From Actinopolymorpha rutila (GTDB lineage: Bacteria > Actinomycetota > Actinomycetes > Propionibacteriales > Actinopolymorphaceae), in assembly GCF_013407855.1 (NCBI RefSeq), contig NZ_JACBZH010000001.1, positions 744,001-808,000 on the forward strand: a stretch of DNA of 64,000 nucleotides. The letters are read 5' to 3'. The notes beneath the pieces are model-generated. The model saw only the letters and a program-made list of their open reading frames with translations, was not told the origin of the DNA and did no database searches. Position 1 is the stretch's first letter; every line of letters begins with the position of its first letter. Of this stretch, positions 32,569 through 41,343 are shown piece after piece. The translations under genes and the position numbers were made by a program.

Positions 32569-33249
32569 ATGGGGGCGCGACCGAAGTGGTGGCAGCGGCG
32601 GACCGTGCGACTGGGCCGGCATCCGCTGTTCGCTCGGGTGTACGCACGCCTGGCGCCGGCGATGGACCGTGCCGGGCTGGCCGACCGCCGCCACCGGCTG
32701 CTCGCCGGGCTGACCGGCCGGGTGGTCGAGATCGGTTCCGGCAGCGGCCTGAACTTCGCTCACTACCCGGCCGAGGTCGCCGGGGTGCTCGCGGTCGAGC
32801 CGGAGCCGAGCATGCTCAGGTACGCCGTCCGTAACGCCGCCCACGCGCCGGTGCCGGTGGCGCTGGTGGACGGCACCGCCGAGAAGGTGCCCGGCGCGGA
32901 CGGGGCCTTCGACGCGGCCGTCGTCTCGCTGGTGCTGTGCTCCGTACCCGACCAGCAGGCCGCCCTGGCGGAGCTGCGCCGGGTGATCCGCCCGGGCGGC
33001 CAGCTCCGCTTCCTCGAACACGTCCGCGCCGACAGCCGTGGCCTGCGCGGCCTGCAACGCGTACTCGACAAGACGGTGTGGCCGGCTCTGGTCGGCGGCT
33101 GCCACCTGTCCCGCGACACCCTCGCCGGCATCGAGGCGGCCGGGTTCGCCGTGAACCACCTGGAACGGTTCCGGTTTCCCGACGGGCCGCTGCCCTCGCC
33201 CACCAGCCCGCACATCCTCGGCACCGCCACCCGAACCGGAGGCCCGTGA
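32569..33249 (+). CDS. Class I SAM-dependent methyltransferase
   Basis: A 226-residue methyltransferase (Methyltransf_11 type). Motif I is LTGRVVEIGSGSGLNFAHYP near residue 50, the acidic SAM contact is VLAVEPEPSML, motif II is GAFDAAVVSLVLCSVPD and motif III is VIRPGGQLRFLEHVRA. The layout matches small-molecule or lipid methyltransferases of the UbiE/phosphatidylethanolamine type. Its TGA overlaps the P450 start (TGATG), so the two are translationally coupled and may modify the same compound. Confidence 0.85.
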   Translation: MGARPKWWQRRTVRLGRHPLFARVYARLAPAMDRAGLADRRHRLLAGLTGRVVEIGSGSGLNFAHYPAEVAGVLAVEPEPSMLRYAVRNAAHAPVPVALVDGTAEKVPGADGAFDAAVVSLVLCSVPDQQAALAELRRVIRPGGQLRFLEHVRADSRGLRGLQRVLDKTVWPALVGGCHLSRDTLAGIEAAGFAVNHLERFRFPDGPLPSPTSPHILGTATRTGGP

Positions 33250-34412
33250 TGAGCCCGACGACCCCGACGAGCCCGATGTCCCCCGACGTGCGCAAGGTGA
33301 CCACCCCCGCAGGTGACCCGGCCTGGCTGGTCACCGGCTACGACACCGTGAAGCGGCTGCTCGCCGACCCGCGTCTCGGCCGTTCGCACCCCGAGCCCGA
33401 CCGGGCGGCCCGCTTCTCCGACGCGCAGATCCTCGGCCGCCCCGAGGAGGCCCGTCCCGACGAGGTGGCCGAGCACCGGCAGCTGCGCCGGCTGCTGGCG
33501 AAGTCGTTCTCGGCCCGCCGGCTCGCGTTGCTGCGGCCGCGGGTCGAGGCCGTGGTAGCCGAACTCCTCGACGACCTCGCGGCCCGCCCGCAGCCGGCCG
33601 ACTTCCACGACGCGATCTCGTTTCCCCTGCCCGCGCTGGTGATCTGCGAACTGCTCGGCGTTCCGTACGAGGACCGGGAGGACTTCCGGCGCTGGTCCGA
33701 CGACGTCGGCGACATGAGCGACGGGCAGCGTTCCGCGGCCGGGATGGCCGCCCTGCACGCGTACATGCGCGAGTTGGTCGAACGTCGCCGGGCCGAACCG
33801 GCCGAGGACGTCATCACCGACCTGGTGACCGCGCAGGTGGACGGCCGGCCGGCGTACGACTCCGACAGCGCCGCACAGCTCGGCGCCGGGCTGCTGTTCG
33901 CCGGGCACGAGACGACGGTGACCGCGATCGACTCCGGCGTCGTCCTGCTGCTCACCCACCCCGAGCAGGTCGCCGAACTGGAACGCGGGCCCGAGGCCGT
34001 GTCCCGGGTGGTGGAGGAGATCCTGCGCTTCGGGCTGCCGAATCCGGGTGCGGAGCAGGAGGGTGCGGCCGGCCTGCCGCGCTACGCCAACGCCGACATC
34101 GAGGTGGGCGACACCACGATCGCGGCCGGCGACCTGGTGGTGCTGGACCTGCGCGACGCCAACCAGGACACCGTGCGGTTCCCCGAGCCCGCGGACTTCG
34201 ACGCACGGCGGACCGACAACCCGCACGTGACGTTCGGCCACGGACCGCGGTTCTGCGTGGGCGCGCCGCTGGCCCGGATCGAGCTGACGGCGCTGTTCGA
34301 GACGCTGTTCACGCGGTTCCCGATGCTGCGGCTGGCCGTACCGCCGGACCGGCTGCGGCCACGCAGCCATCTGCTCACCGGCGGCTGGGCCGAGCTTCCG
34401 GTCCGTTGGTGA
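33249..34412 (+). CDS. Cytochrome P450
   Basis: A 387-residue soluble bacterial P450. The I-helix oxygen-activation motif is LLFAGHETTVTAID near residue 220, the K-helix ExxR is VVEEILRFGL, and the heme loop FGHGPRFCVGAPLARIEL carries the Cys ligand near residue 335. Length fits the class I bacterial family, which needs a ferredoxin and reductase; none is adjacent. The start ATG overlaps the methyltransferase stop. The substrate is not predictable; the pair resembles a tailoring duo rather than a large biosynthetic cluster. Confidence 0.9.
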   Translation: MSPTTPTSPMSPDVRKVTTPAGDPAWLVTGYDTVKRLLADPRLGRSHPEPDRAARFSDAQILGRPEEARPDEVAEHRQLRRLLAKSFSARRLALLRPRVEAVVAELLDDLAARPQPADFHDAISFPLPALVICELLGVPYEDREDFRRWSDDVGDMSDGQRSAAGMAALHAYMRELVERRRAEPAEDVITDLVTAQVDGRPAYDSDSAAQLGAGLLFAGHETTVTAIDSGVVLLLTHPEQVAELERGPEAVSRVVEEILRFGLPNPGAEQEGAAGLPRYANADIEVGDTTIAAGDLVVLDLRDANQDTVRFPEPADFDARRTDNPHVTFGHGPRFCVGAPLARIELTALFETLFTRFPMLRLAVPPDRLRPRSHLLTGGWAELPVRW

Positions 34413-34419
34413 CCCAAAT

Positions 34420-34438
34420 GGGAGGTTAAGTACCTCCC
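34420..34438 (+). terminator. Perfect 7-bp hairpin between P450 and aquaporin genes
   Basis: GGGAGGT (34420-34426), loop TAAGT, ACCTCCC (34432-34438), starting 8 bases after the P450 stop. It could be a short terminator or an operator for the aquaporin gene 48 bases downstream. Confidence 0.5.
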
Positions 34439-34485
34439 TGTGAGGCAAGACAGGGGAAGGAGGTCCACGGGGAAAGGGGCGAGGC

Positions 34486-35436
34486 GTGAGCGAGGAGATC
34501 CCCGCGTTGCGGCGGGGTCCGCACGGACTGAAACGCATCGGCGGTACGTGGGGAGAAATCCTCGCCGAGTTCCTGGGCACCTTCATCCTCATCATGTTCG
34601 GTGACGGCGCGGTCGCGATGGCGGTCGCCGGCCTGCCCGGGTCGGGGCGTACCGCCACGTCGGTCACGTCGTTCGTCGGCGTCGGCGACTGGCTGCTGAT
34701 CGTCTTCGGCTGGGCGTTCGCGGTGATGTTCGCCGTGTACGTCGCGGGCGGGATCAGCGGCGCGCACGTCAACCCCGCGGTGACGCTGGCGTTCGCCGTA
34801 CGCCGGCAGTTCCCGTGGAACAAGGTCGGCCCCTACATCGGGGCGCAGGTGGCCGGAGCCTTCGCCGGGGCCGCCGTGGTCTACGCGGTGTACCAGTCGG
34901 CCATCAACGCCTACAACGCGGCGGCCCAGACGCCGAAGAGCTCCGGCCACGCGCTGCCGACGTTCTCCATCTTCGCCACCTTCCCCGCGCCGTACTTCCA
35001 CGGCAGCTGGGTCGGTCCGTTCATCGACCAGGTGGTCGGCACCGCGCTGCTCCTACTGCTGATCGTGGCGGTCATCGACAAGCGCAACCTGGCGCCCGCG
35101 GGCAACATGGGCCCGCTGGTCACCGGTCTGGTGGTGGGCGCGGTCGGCCTGTCGTTCGGCGCGAACGCGGGGTACGCCATCAACCCCGCTCGCGACTTCG
35201 GCCCGCGCTTCTTCGCCTGGATCGCCGGCTGGGGTGAGGTGGCCTTACCGGGTTCGATACCGGGGGCGTTCAGCTGGTACTTCTGGATACCCATCGTCGG
35301 GCCGTTCGTCGGCGGCGTGATCGGCGTGATCGTGTACGACTACTTCATCGGCGACGTCCTCGCGGCGCGGCGGGCGGAGGCGGAGCCCCGCCCGGCCGGG
35401 CGGGCCGGCGAGGGCTCGGCCGAAGTGGATTCATGA
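34486..35436 (+). CDS. MIP-family channel, probable aquaglyceroporin
   Basis: A 316-residue major intrinsic protein with six membrane spans. The two half-helix motifs are GGISGAHVNPAVTLAFAV and NAGYAINPARDFGPRFFAW; the Asp right after the second NPAR is the glycerol-facilitator signature. The first helix is ILAEFLGTFILIMFGDGAVA. There is a long loop (about residues 50-65 and 145-175) and a charged C-terminal tail. GTG 34486 is chosen. No glycerol kinase is adjacent; it is convergent with the kinase-like gene, overlapping by six bases. Confidence 0.88.
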   Translation: MSEEIPALRRGPHGLKRIGGTWGEILAEFLGTFILIMFGDGAVAMAVAGLPGSGRTATSVTSFVGVGDWLLIVFGWAFAVMFAVYVAGGISGAHVNPAVTLAFAVRRQFPWNKVGPYIGAQVAGAFAGAAVVYAVYQSAINAYNAAAQTPKSSGHALPTFSIFATFPAPYFHGSWVGPFIDQVVGTALLLLLIVAVIDKRNLAPAGNMGPLVTGLVVGAVGLSFGANAGYAINPARDFGPRFFAWIAGWGEVALPGSIPGAFSWYFWIPIVGPFVGGVIGVIVYDYFIGDVLAARRAEAEPRPAGRAGEGSAEVDS

Positions 35437-36102
35437 CCCCTCGACCACGGCAGGGCGTTCGGGATTGTCCAGGCGAACCACGACCTGTGCCGCCTGCGCC
35501 GGTACGGCCTCCGCGGCGTACCGGTCGTAAGCGGGCAGGGTCCACCGATCGTCGCCGGGCGTCTGCCGGGCAAGCGCGGCCGGCGACAGTTCCAGGTGCA
35601 CGGCGAAGTCGATCGGCAGCCAGCGGCCGAGCAGCAGCGAGCCGCTGAGCACCAGCACCCCGCCGGGCGGGACGGTCACGTAGCCGGCGCGGTGCGCCCG
35701 GTCGGTCCGCGCGTTCCAGAGCGCGGGCAGCACCCGGCCGGTGCCGCCGGGGTCGAGGGGTTCGAGCACCTCGCGGATCAGGCCGGCGTCGTCCAGCCAG
35801 TCCTCGTACAACACGTCCGGGTCCTCCCGGCCGCGTTCCAGGCGAAGGGACGCCGGGCGCAGGTAGTCCTCCGCCCGAACCCGCAGCACGGCCCGGCCGC
35901 GTTCGCGCAGTGGTTCGGTCAGCGCGTCCGCCCACCGGTCGGGGTGGGTCGCCGGTGCGCCGTCGATCGCCACCCGGATCCAGGTGGCAGTGCCGGTGCC
36001 AGGGTCGTTGTCGTCGCCGTTGGCGGGGCCGATCGGCAGGTTCGCGATCGTGTCCGCGAGTTCGGTGACCAGCAGGTCGGGGCTGACCGCACGGACCCGC
36101 AT
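35431..36102 (-). CDS. Uridine-kinase-like protein with degraded P-loop
   Basis: A 223-residue protein resembling the actinobacterial nucleoside/uridine-kinase-like family: IRVAIDGAPATHPDRWADAL near residues 42-60, VLRVRAEDYLRPASLRLERG with a DFxRP-like substrate block, DDAGLIREVLEPLDPGGTGR, and VLVLSGSLLLGRWLPIDFAVHL. The Walker A consensus (GxxxxGKT/S) is replaced by GAPATHPDR, so ATP binding is doubtful. Its ATG shares one base with the stop of the NrfD gene (TGATG), placing it last in the selenium/formate operon. It may be an inactive or repurposed kinase; I infer no specific role. Confidence 0.7.
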   Translation of the reverse strand: MRVRAVSPDLLVTELADTIANLPIGPANGDDNDPGTGTATWIRVAIDGAPATHPDRWADALTEPLRERGRAVLRVRAEDYLRPASLRLERGREDPDVLYEDWLDDAGLIREVLEPLDPGGTGRVLPALWNARTDRAHRAGYVTVPPGGVLVLSGSLLLGRWLPIDFAVHLELSPAALARQTPGDDRWTLPAYDRYAAEAVPAQAAQVVVRLDNPERPAVVEGS

Positions 36103-37064
36103 CACCGCGGCGGGGAGCCGGAGCCGCCCGTCTGGGTGGCTTGGCGTTCGCGCTGCGGCACCACGACGTACTTCGGGTCGGCCGCGGACGCCCGTCCGGC
36201 GTAGAACACGCCGAACCGCGTGCACACCCCGCCGGCGAGCAGCGAGACGCCGGCCGCTGCGGACAGCAGTCGGCTGTTCCGGTCGGACACCAGGCGGCTG
36301 CGCCGGCCGGCCAGAGCCAGCCCCGCGCCGACACCGGTGAGGATCCGCCCGGCGGACATCAGCCTGCGCGGGCGGCCGGTGCGATACGGCTCGCCGACGA
36401 TCCCGCCGGTGCGTTCGATCCGGGTGGCGGCGGCGAGTTCGATCCCGGCGCCGAGCACCGCCATCCGGCGGGCCGGTTCCAGCTCCGCCGGCGGCGCGGC
36501 CAGCAACGCGGCGCCGGCCCCGCTGGCCAGCGCGCTTCCGCCGAACACGAACGGCAGTTCGCGGTGGTATTCGTGCCAGGCCGGGATCGCGGTGTCGGCC
36601 AGCAGCACCGCGGTGTAGGTGGACAGCGCCGGCCCGAGCACACCCGAGGCGAGCCCCGCCGCGCGTCCCCACGCCGGCAGCACCCCGGTCATGGTGGACA
36701 CCGCCGCGGCGGCGGCCGTACCGGAGAACGGCGCCAGGATCCACGACCCCACCGACAGCGGCGAGGTCGGCTTGAACACCCGCAGCATGTTCAGGAACCG
36801 GGTCGGCCGGTGCAGGTCGTGCACCAGCGCGGCCACGCTGGCGGTCGACCCGAGCGCGGCGGCGTAGCGTCCGGTGCGGGCCAGCCCGTCCTGCCCCGTG
36901 AGGTCGGCGACCGCCGCCATCGTCGCCGACGCCCCGGCCATGCCACCGAGGAAGAGATAGAGGGGTACGTCGGGCACCTTCCAGGTCGGCTCCTTGAGGA
37001 TGGGCCGCCCGTAGTAGGACCGGAACTCCGCCTTCGGAACCTGGAGTTCTTCGCGGGTCCTCAC
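36102..37064 (-). CDS. NrfD-type membrane subunit of formate dehydrogenase
   Basis: A 320-residue integral membrane protein of the NrfD/PsrC family, with about eight hydrophobic segments (for example VPLYLFLGGMAGASATMAAV, LSTYTAVLLADTAIPAWHEY, LPFVFGGSALASGAGAALLA). PFRP-like contacts appear as HDLHRPTRFLNMLRVFKPTS. It should pass electrons from the iron-sulfur subunit to menaquinone and replaces the heme-b gamma subunit of the E. coli FDH-N type. GTG 37064 overlaps the previous stop (GTGA) and fits the motif-bearing N-terminus. The last residues are polar. Confidence 0.83.
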   Translation of the reverse strand: MRTREELQVPKAEFRSYYGRPILKEPTWKVPDVPLYLFLGGMAGASATMAAVADLTGQDGLARTGRYAAALGSTASVAALVHDLHRPTRFLNMLRVFKPTSPLSVGSWILAPFSGTAAAAAVSTMTGVLPAWGRAAGLASGVLGPALSTYTAVLLADTAIPAWHEYHRELPFVFGGSALASGAGAALLAAPPAELEPARRMAVLGAGIELAAATRIERTGGIVGEPYRTGRPRRLMSAGRILTGVGAGLALAGRRSRLVSDRNSRLLSAAAGVSLLAGGVCTRFGVFYAGRASAADPKYVVVPQRERQATQTGGSGSPPR

Positions 37065-38011
37065 CGCCGCCTCCCCAGGAACGACGCCGCGACCGCGACC
37101 GCGACGGTGGCCGCCGCGAGGCCCGCCTGGCGCCACATCGCCGGCAGGTCGCGGGTGGTCACCACCGGGTCCGGCGGCAGGCCGTACACCTCCGGCTCGT
37201 CCAGCAGCAGGAAGAACGCGCCGTCGCCGCCCACGCCGTCGTCGGGGTCCGCGCCGTACAGCCGGGCGGTGTCCACCCCGGCCTCCTGCAGCGTCGTCAC
37301 CCGCTCGCGGGCTCGTTCCCACAACTCGTCCAGCGGTCCGAACTGGATCGACTGCGTCGGGCACGCCTTCGCGCACGCCGGCTCCAGCCCGTCGCCGAGC
37401 CGGTCGTAGCACATCGTGCACTTGAACGCGCCGCCGTTGTCGGGGCGGATGTCGATGACGCCGTACGGGCAGGCCGAGACGCAGTAGCCGCAGCCGTTGC
37501 ACACGCCGTCCTGCACGACCACGGTGCCGAACTCGGTCCGGAAGAGAGCGCCGGTCGGGCAGACGTCCAGGCAGGCCGCGTGCGTGCAGTGCTTGCAGAC
37601 ATCGCTGGACATCAGCCAGCGCAGGGCGCCCGCGTCGTCGCCGGTGGAGCCGTCGCCGGTGCCGCCGTCCTCGCCGACGGTGCGGGCGGTGGCCGGGTCG
37701 AGCTGGGCCGGCGTACCGACTGCGGGCATTCCGAGGTCGACCGTGGGACGTCGCGCCGGCGCCTCCTGCTCGACGAACGCGACGTGCCGCCAGGTGCTCG
37801 CCCCGAGCGCGCCGGTGTTGTCGTAGGAGTGGCCGAGGAAGTTCAGGCCGTCCTCGGGCAGGGCGTTCCACTCCTTGCAGGCGACCTCGCAGGCCTTGCA
37901 GCCGATGCACACCGAAGTGTCGGTGAAGAAGCCCACCCGCGGCGGATGGTCCTCCGGGTGGCCCGCGTCGGCGGCCGGGTCGGCGAGGGGTCCCGCCAGG
38001 CGGTTGGTCAT
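37061..38011 (-). CDS. fdhB: Formate dehydrogenase iron-sulfur (beta) subunit
   Basis: A 316-residue electron-transfer subunit with four 4Fe-4S clusters. Cysteine groups are CIGCKACEVACKEWN near residue 35, CKHCTHAACLDVCPTGALF near 140, CNGCGYCVSACPYGVIDI near 172, and CTMCYDRLGDGLEPACAKACP near 198. A C-terminal membrane helix (QAGLAAATVAVAVAASFLG, then RRR) anchors it, as in FdnH. A Gly/Asp/Thr-rich insertion lies at about 110-128. The ATG shares a base with the alpha-subunit stop (TGATG), and the NrfD gene overlaps its own stop. Confidence 0.92.
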   Translation of the reverse strand: MTNRLAGPLADPAADAGHPEDHPPRVGFFTDTSVCIGCKACEVACKEWNALPEDGLNFLGHSYDNTGALGASTWRHVAFVEQEAPARRPTVDLGMPAVGTPAQLDPATARTVGEDGGTGDGSTGDDAGALRWLMSSDVCKHCTHAACLDVCPTGALFRTEFGTVVVQDGVCNGCGYCVSACPYGVIDIRPDNGGAFKCTMCYDRLGDGLEPACAKACPTQSIQFGPLDELWERARERVTTLQEAGVDTARLYGADPDDGVGGDGAFFLLLDEPEVYGLPPDPVVTTRDLPAMWRQAGLAAATVAVAVAASFLGRRR

Positions 38012-41000
38012 CAGGTCGCCTCTCCTGTCGGGGTGTCGGCTCCCGTCGGGGTGTCGGCCGGCAGGCCGGCCCGCAGCTGGTAGCGGTCCATCATGGCCAG
38101 CAGTCCGCGCCCGCGGGGCCTGCGGCCCGGCTGGATGTCACAGGTTGCGGCCTTCGCCTCCTGGATGTGCACGTTGGGGTCGAGCACGATCGAGAGGAGC
38201 TCGTTGGCCGCGTCGCCGGTGCTCAGCCCGTTCGGGCCCCAGTGGTACGGCAGCCCGACCTGGTGGACGATGCGCTTCCGTATTCTGATCGGCTTCATCC
38301 GCGCGGTGACCAGCACCCGCGCCTCGATCGCCGTCCGCGCGGAGACGATGGTCGCCCAGCCGAGGTGGGTGAGGCCCCGCTCCTTCGCCAGCTCCGGCGA
38401 CACCTCGCAGAAGAACTCCGGCTGCAGCTCGGACAGGTAGGGCAGGGTGCGGCTCATCCCGCCGGCGGTGTGGTGCTCGGTGAGCCGGTACGTCGTGAAG
38501 ACGTACGGGAAAACCGCCGAGCCGGGCTCGTTCTCGCCCGAGCCGTAGCGGTTGTACCGGCGCGGGTAGCGCTGCCGGACGGGGTTGGCCTGCTGGGCGT
38601 ACAACGGGTTCTCGACCGGGGACTCCTCCGGCTCGTAGTGCGCCGGCAGCGGGCCGTCGGTGAGGCCGGACGGTGCGAACAGCCACGCCTTGCCGTCGGC
38701 CTGCATGATGAACGGGTCGGTCCCGGCCAGGGCGTCCTGGGCGCGGGCGCCCTCCGGCGGGACGTAGTCGGGCCGCTTCGTGGGTTCGAAGTCGGGCACG
38801 TCCTCACCGGTCCAGCGTTCCTGCTCGGCGTCCCACCAGACGTACTTCTTGCGTTCGCTCCACGGCCGTCCCTCGGGGTCGGCGGAGGCGCGGTTGTAGA
38901 GGATCCGGCGGTTGGCCGGCCACGCCCACGCCCACTGCGGCGCGACCAGGCTCTGCTCCTGGCCGGGCCTGCGGTCCGCGGCGTGGTTGTGCTCTCCGGC
39001 GTAGACGCCGCAGTAGATCCAGCACCCGCAGGCGGTGGAGCCGTCGTCGGCGAGTTCGGTGTACGCCGAGAGCGCGCCGTCCGGCCCGACGCCGTTGATC
39101 TCCCGCAGGACGGCCTCGGCCGACGGATCCGCGGTCGGGCCCTCGGTGGGGTAGTCCCAGGTCAGGTCCAGCAGCGGACGGTCGCGCTCGTCGGTCGAGT
39201 CGGCCAGCCTGGCGCGCAGCAACCGGCCGAGGTGGTAGTAGAACCACAGGTCGCTGCGTGCGTCGTCGGGCGGCTCGACGGCCTTGTGGTGCCACTGCAG
39301 CAGCCGCTGGGTGTTGGTGAAGCTGCCGTCCTTCTCGGTGTGTGTGGCGGCCGGGAAGAAGAAGACCTCGGTGCCGATCTCCTCGGTGGACAGCTCACCG
39401 GTCTCGATCTCCGGCCCGTCCTTCCAGAACGTCGCGCTCTCGATCAGCTGGAGGTCGCGGACCACCAGCCAGTCGAGGTTGGCCAGGCCGAGCCGCTGCA
39501 GCTTGGCGTTGGCCGAGCCGACCGCGGGGTTCTCCCCGGCGAGGAAGTAGCCCTTGCACTCCCCGGCGATCTGCGCCATCACCGTCTGGTAGGTGCCGTG
39601 GTCGCCGCTGATGCGGGGCAGGTAGTCGAAGCAGAAGTCGTTCTCCGGCTGGGCCGCGTCGCCCCACCAGGCCTTCAGCAGGCTGACGGTGTAGCTGCGC
39701 ATGTGGCCCCAGAAACCGGTCTGTCCCGCGTCGGCGGCGACGTAGGAGTCGAGGCTCAGGTGCCGGTGCGCGTGCGGCATCGGCAGGTAGCCGGGCAGCA
39801 GGTTGAACAGCGTCGGGATGTCGGTGGACCCCTGGATGCTGGCGTGGCCCCGCAGCGCCATGATGCCACCGCCCGGCCGGCCTATGTTGCCCAGCAGTGC
39901 CTGCAGGATCGAGGCGGTGCGGATGTACTGCACCCCGACGGTGTGCTGCGTCCACCCCACGGAGTAGACGAGCGCGGTGGTGCGCTCTCGGCCGGAGTTC
40001 TCCGTCACCGCCCGGGCGACGTCGAGGAACTGCTCGACCGGGATGCCGCAGGTCTCCTCCACGACCTCCGGGGTGTAGCGGGCGAAGTGCCGTTTGAGCA
40101 CCTGGAAGACGCACCGCTCGTGTTGGAGGGTGGGATCCATCTTCGGCTTGGCACGCAGAGCCGCGCCGCCACTGCCGTACGCCTCGGCGAGCGCCGCCGC
40201 GCGGTGTCGCCGGTCGGCGTCCCCGGCGTCCGCCTCGACGTCGAACGCCCGGTCGCGCTGTCCCGCGGCCGGAGCCGTCTCCACACCCTCGTACATCCAG
40301 GAGTGGCTGTCGTAGTGGCTGTTGGAGGGGTCGTAGCCGGAGAACAGCCCGTCGAGGTCCTCGGTGTCGCGGAAGTCCTCGCGCAGGATCGCGCCCGCGT
40401 TGGTGTAGGCGGCGACGTACTCCCTGAACTCCAGGCCGTTGCTCAGCACGTGGTTGATCAGCCCGCCGAGGAACGCGATGTCCGACCCGGCCCGCAGCGC
40501 CACGTGCGTGTCGGCGACCGCGCTCGTACGGGTGAACCGCGGGTCGACGTGGATGACCCGCGCGCCCTTGGCCTTCGCCTCCATCACCCACTGGAACCCG
40601 ACCGGATGGCACTCGGCCATGTTCGAGCCCTCGATGAGGATGCAGTCAGCGTTGCTCAGGTCCTGCTGGAACGTCGTGGCGCCGCCGCGACCGAAACTGG
40701 CTCCCAGACCGGGAACGGTTGCGGAGTGTCAAATGCGGGCCTGGTTCTCGATCTGCACCGCCCCCATCGCGGTGTAGAGCTTCTTCATCAGGTAGTTCTC
40801 TTCGTTGTCCAGCGTCGCCCCGCCCAGGCTCGCGATGCCCATGGTGCGGCGGGTCGGCCGGCCGTCCTCCTCGTCCTGCCAGGTGTCGCGCCGGGTCGAG
40901 AGCACCCGGTCGGCGACCATCTCCATCGCCTTGTCGAGGGGGATGCGTTCCCAGTCGGTGCCGTACGGCCGCCGGTAGAGCACGGTGGTGACCCGGCTCG

Positions 41001-41295
41001 GGCTGGTGACGAGCTGCTTGCTGGCGGAGCCCTTGGGACACAGCCGGCCACGGGAGATGGGGGAGTCGGGGTCGCCCTCGATCTGGGTGACCCGGCCGTC
41101 CTTGACGTAGACCTTCTGGCCACAGCCGACCGCGCAGTACGGGCAGATGGACTTGACCACCTTGTCGGCCTGCTCCGTGCGCGCCCGCAGGTGGCGGGTG
41201 TGGTCGGAGGTGACCGCGGCACCGCGGCCGAGCGGGTCCTGACCGGTGAGCTGGCGATAGACCGGCCAGCCCTCGATCCACTGTCGTACGCCCAT
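38011..41295 (-). CDS. fdhA: Selenocysteine-containing formate dehydrogenase, alpha subunit
   Basis: A 1,094-residue molybdopterin enzyme that oxidises formate to CO2. The reading frame has one in-frame TGA at 40731-40729, codon 189, in the context ENQARI-U-HSATVPGLG, where FDH-N/FDH-H enzymes have catalytic Sec followed by His. Downstream sequence remains fully family-like to the end. The 4Fe-4S cluster uses CPYCAVGC (Cys51, 54, 58) and LCPKG (Cys86). The C-terminal domain binds the cofactor (SYTVSLLKAWWG, QVGLPYHWGPNGL). No twin-arginine signal precedes the cluster, unlike E. coli FdnG, so the enzyme is probably cytoplasmic. Start 41295 follows GGGAGG. It is 48 bases after selB. Confidence 0.93.
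40690..40731 (-). promoter_or_regulatory. SECIS-like hairpin next to the UGA codon
   Basis: Directly after the UGA the mRNA can fold with an outer ACCG/CGGT stem and an inner UCCC/GGGA stem closing the loop GGUCU. E. coli fdhF has the same AGGUCU-type apical loop, recognised by the SelB C-terminus. The loop centre is about 22 bases from the UGA, as expected for bacterial SECIS elements. Confidence 0.75.
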
Positions 41296-41343
41296 GGCCG
41301 CCTCCCTGCGGTTCCGCGTGAGGAGTGTGGTGCGCGTTCGACC

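Noticed and set aside
40729..40731. Reading the TGA in the FDH gene as a nonsense mutation or as the boundary of two genes
   Set aside because: The position equals the catalytic Sec site, the family sequence continues directly, a SECIS-like hairpin follows, and selA, selB and tRNA-Sec are adjacent.
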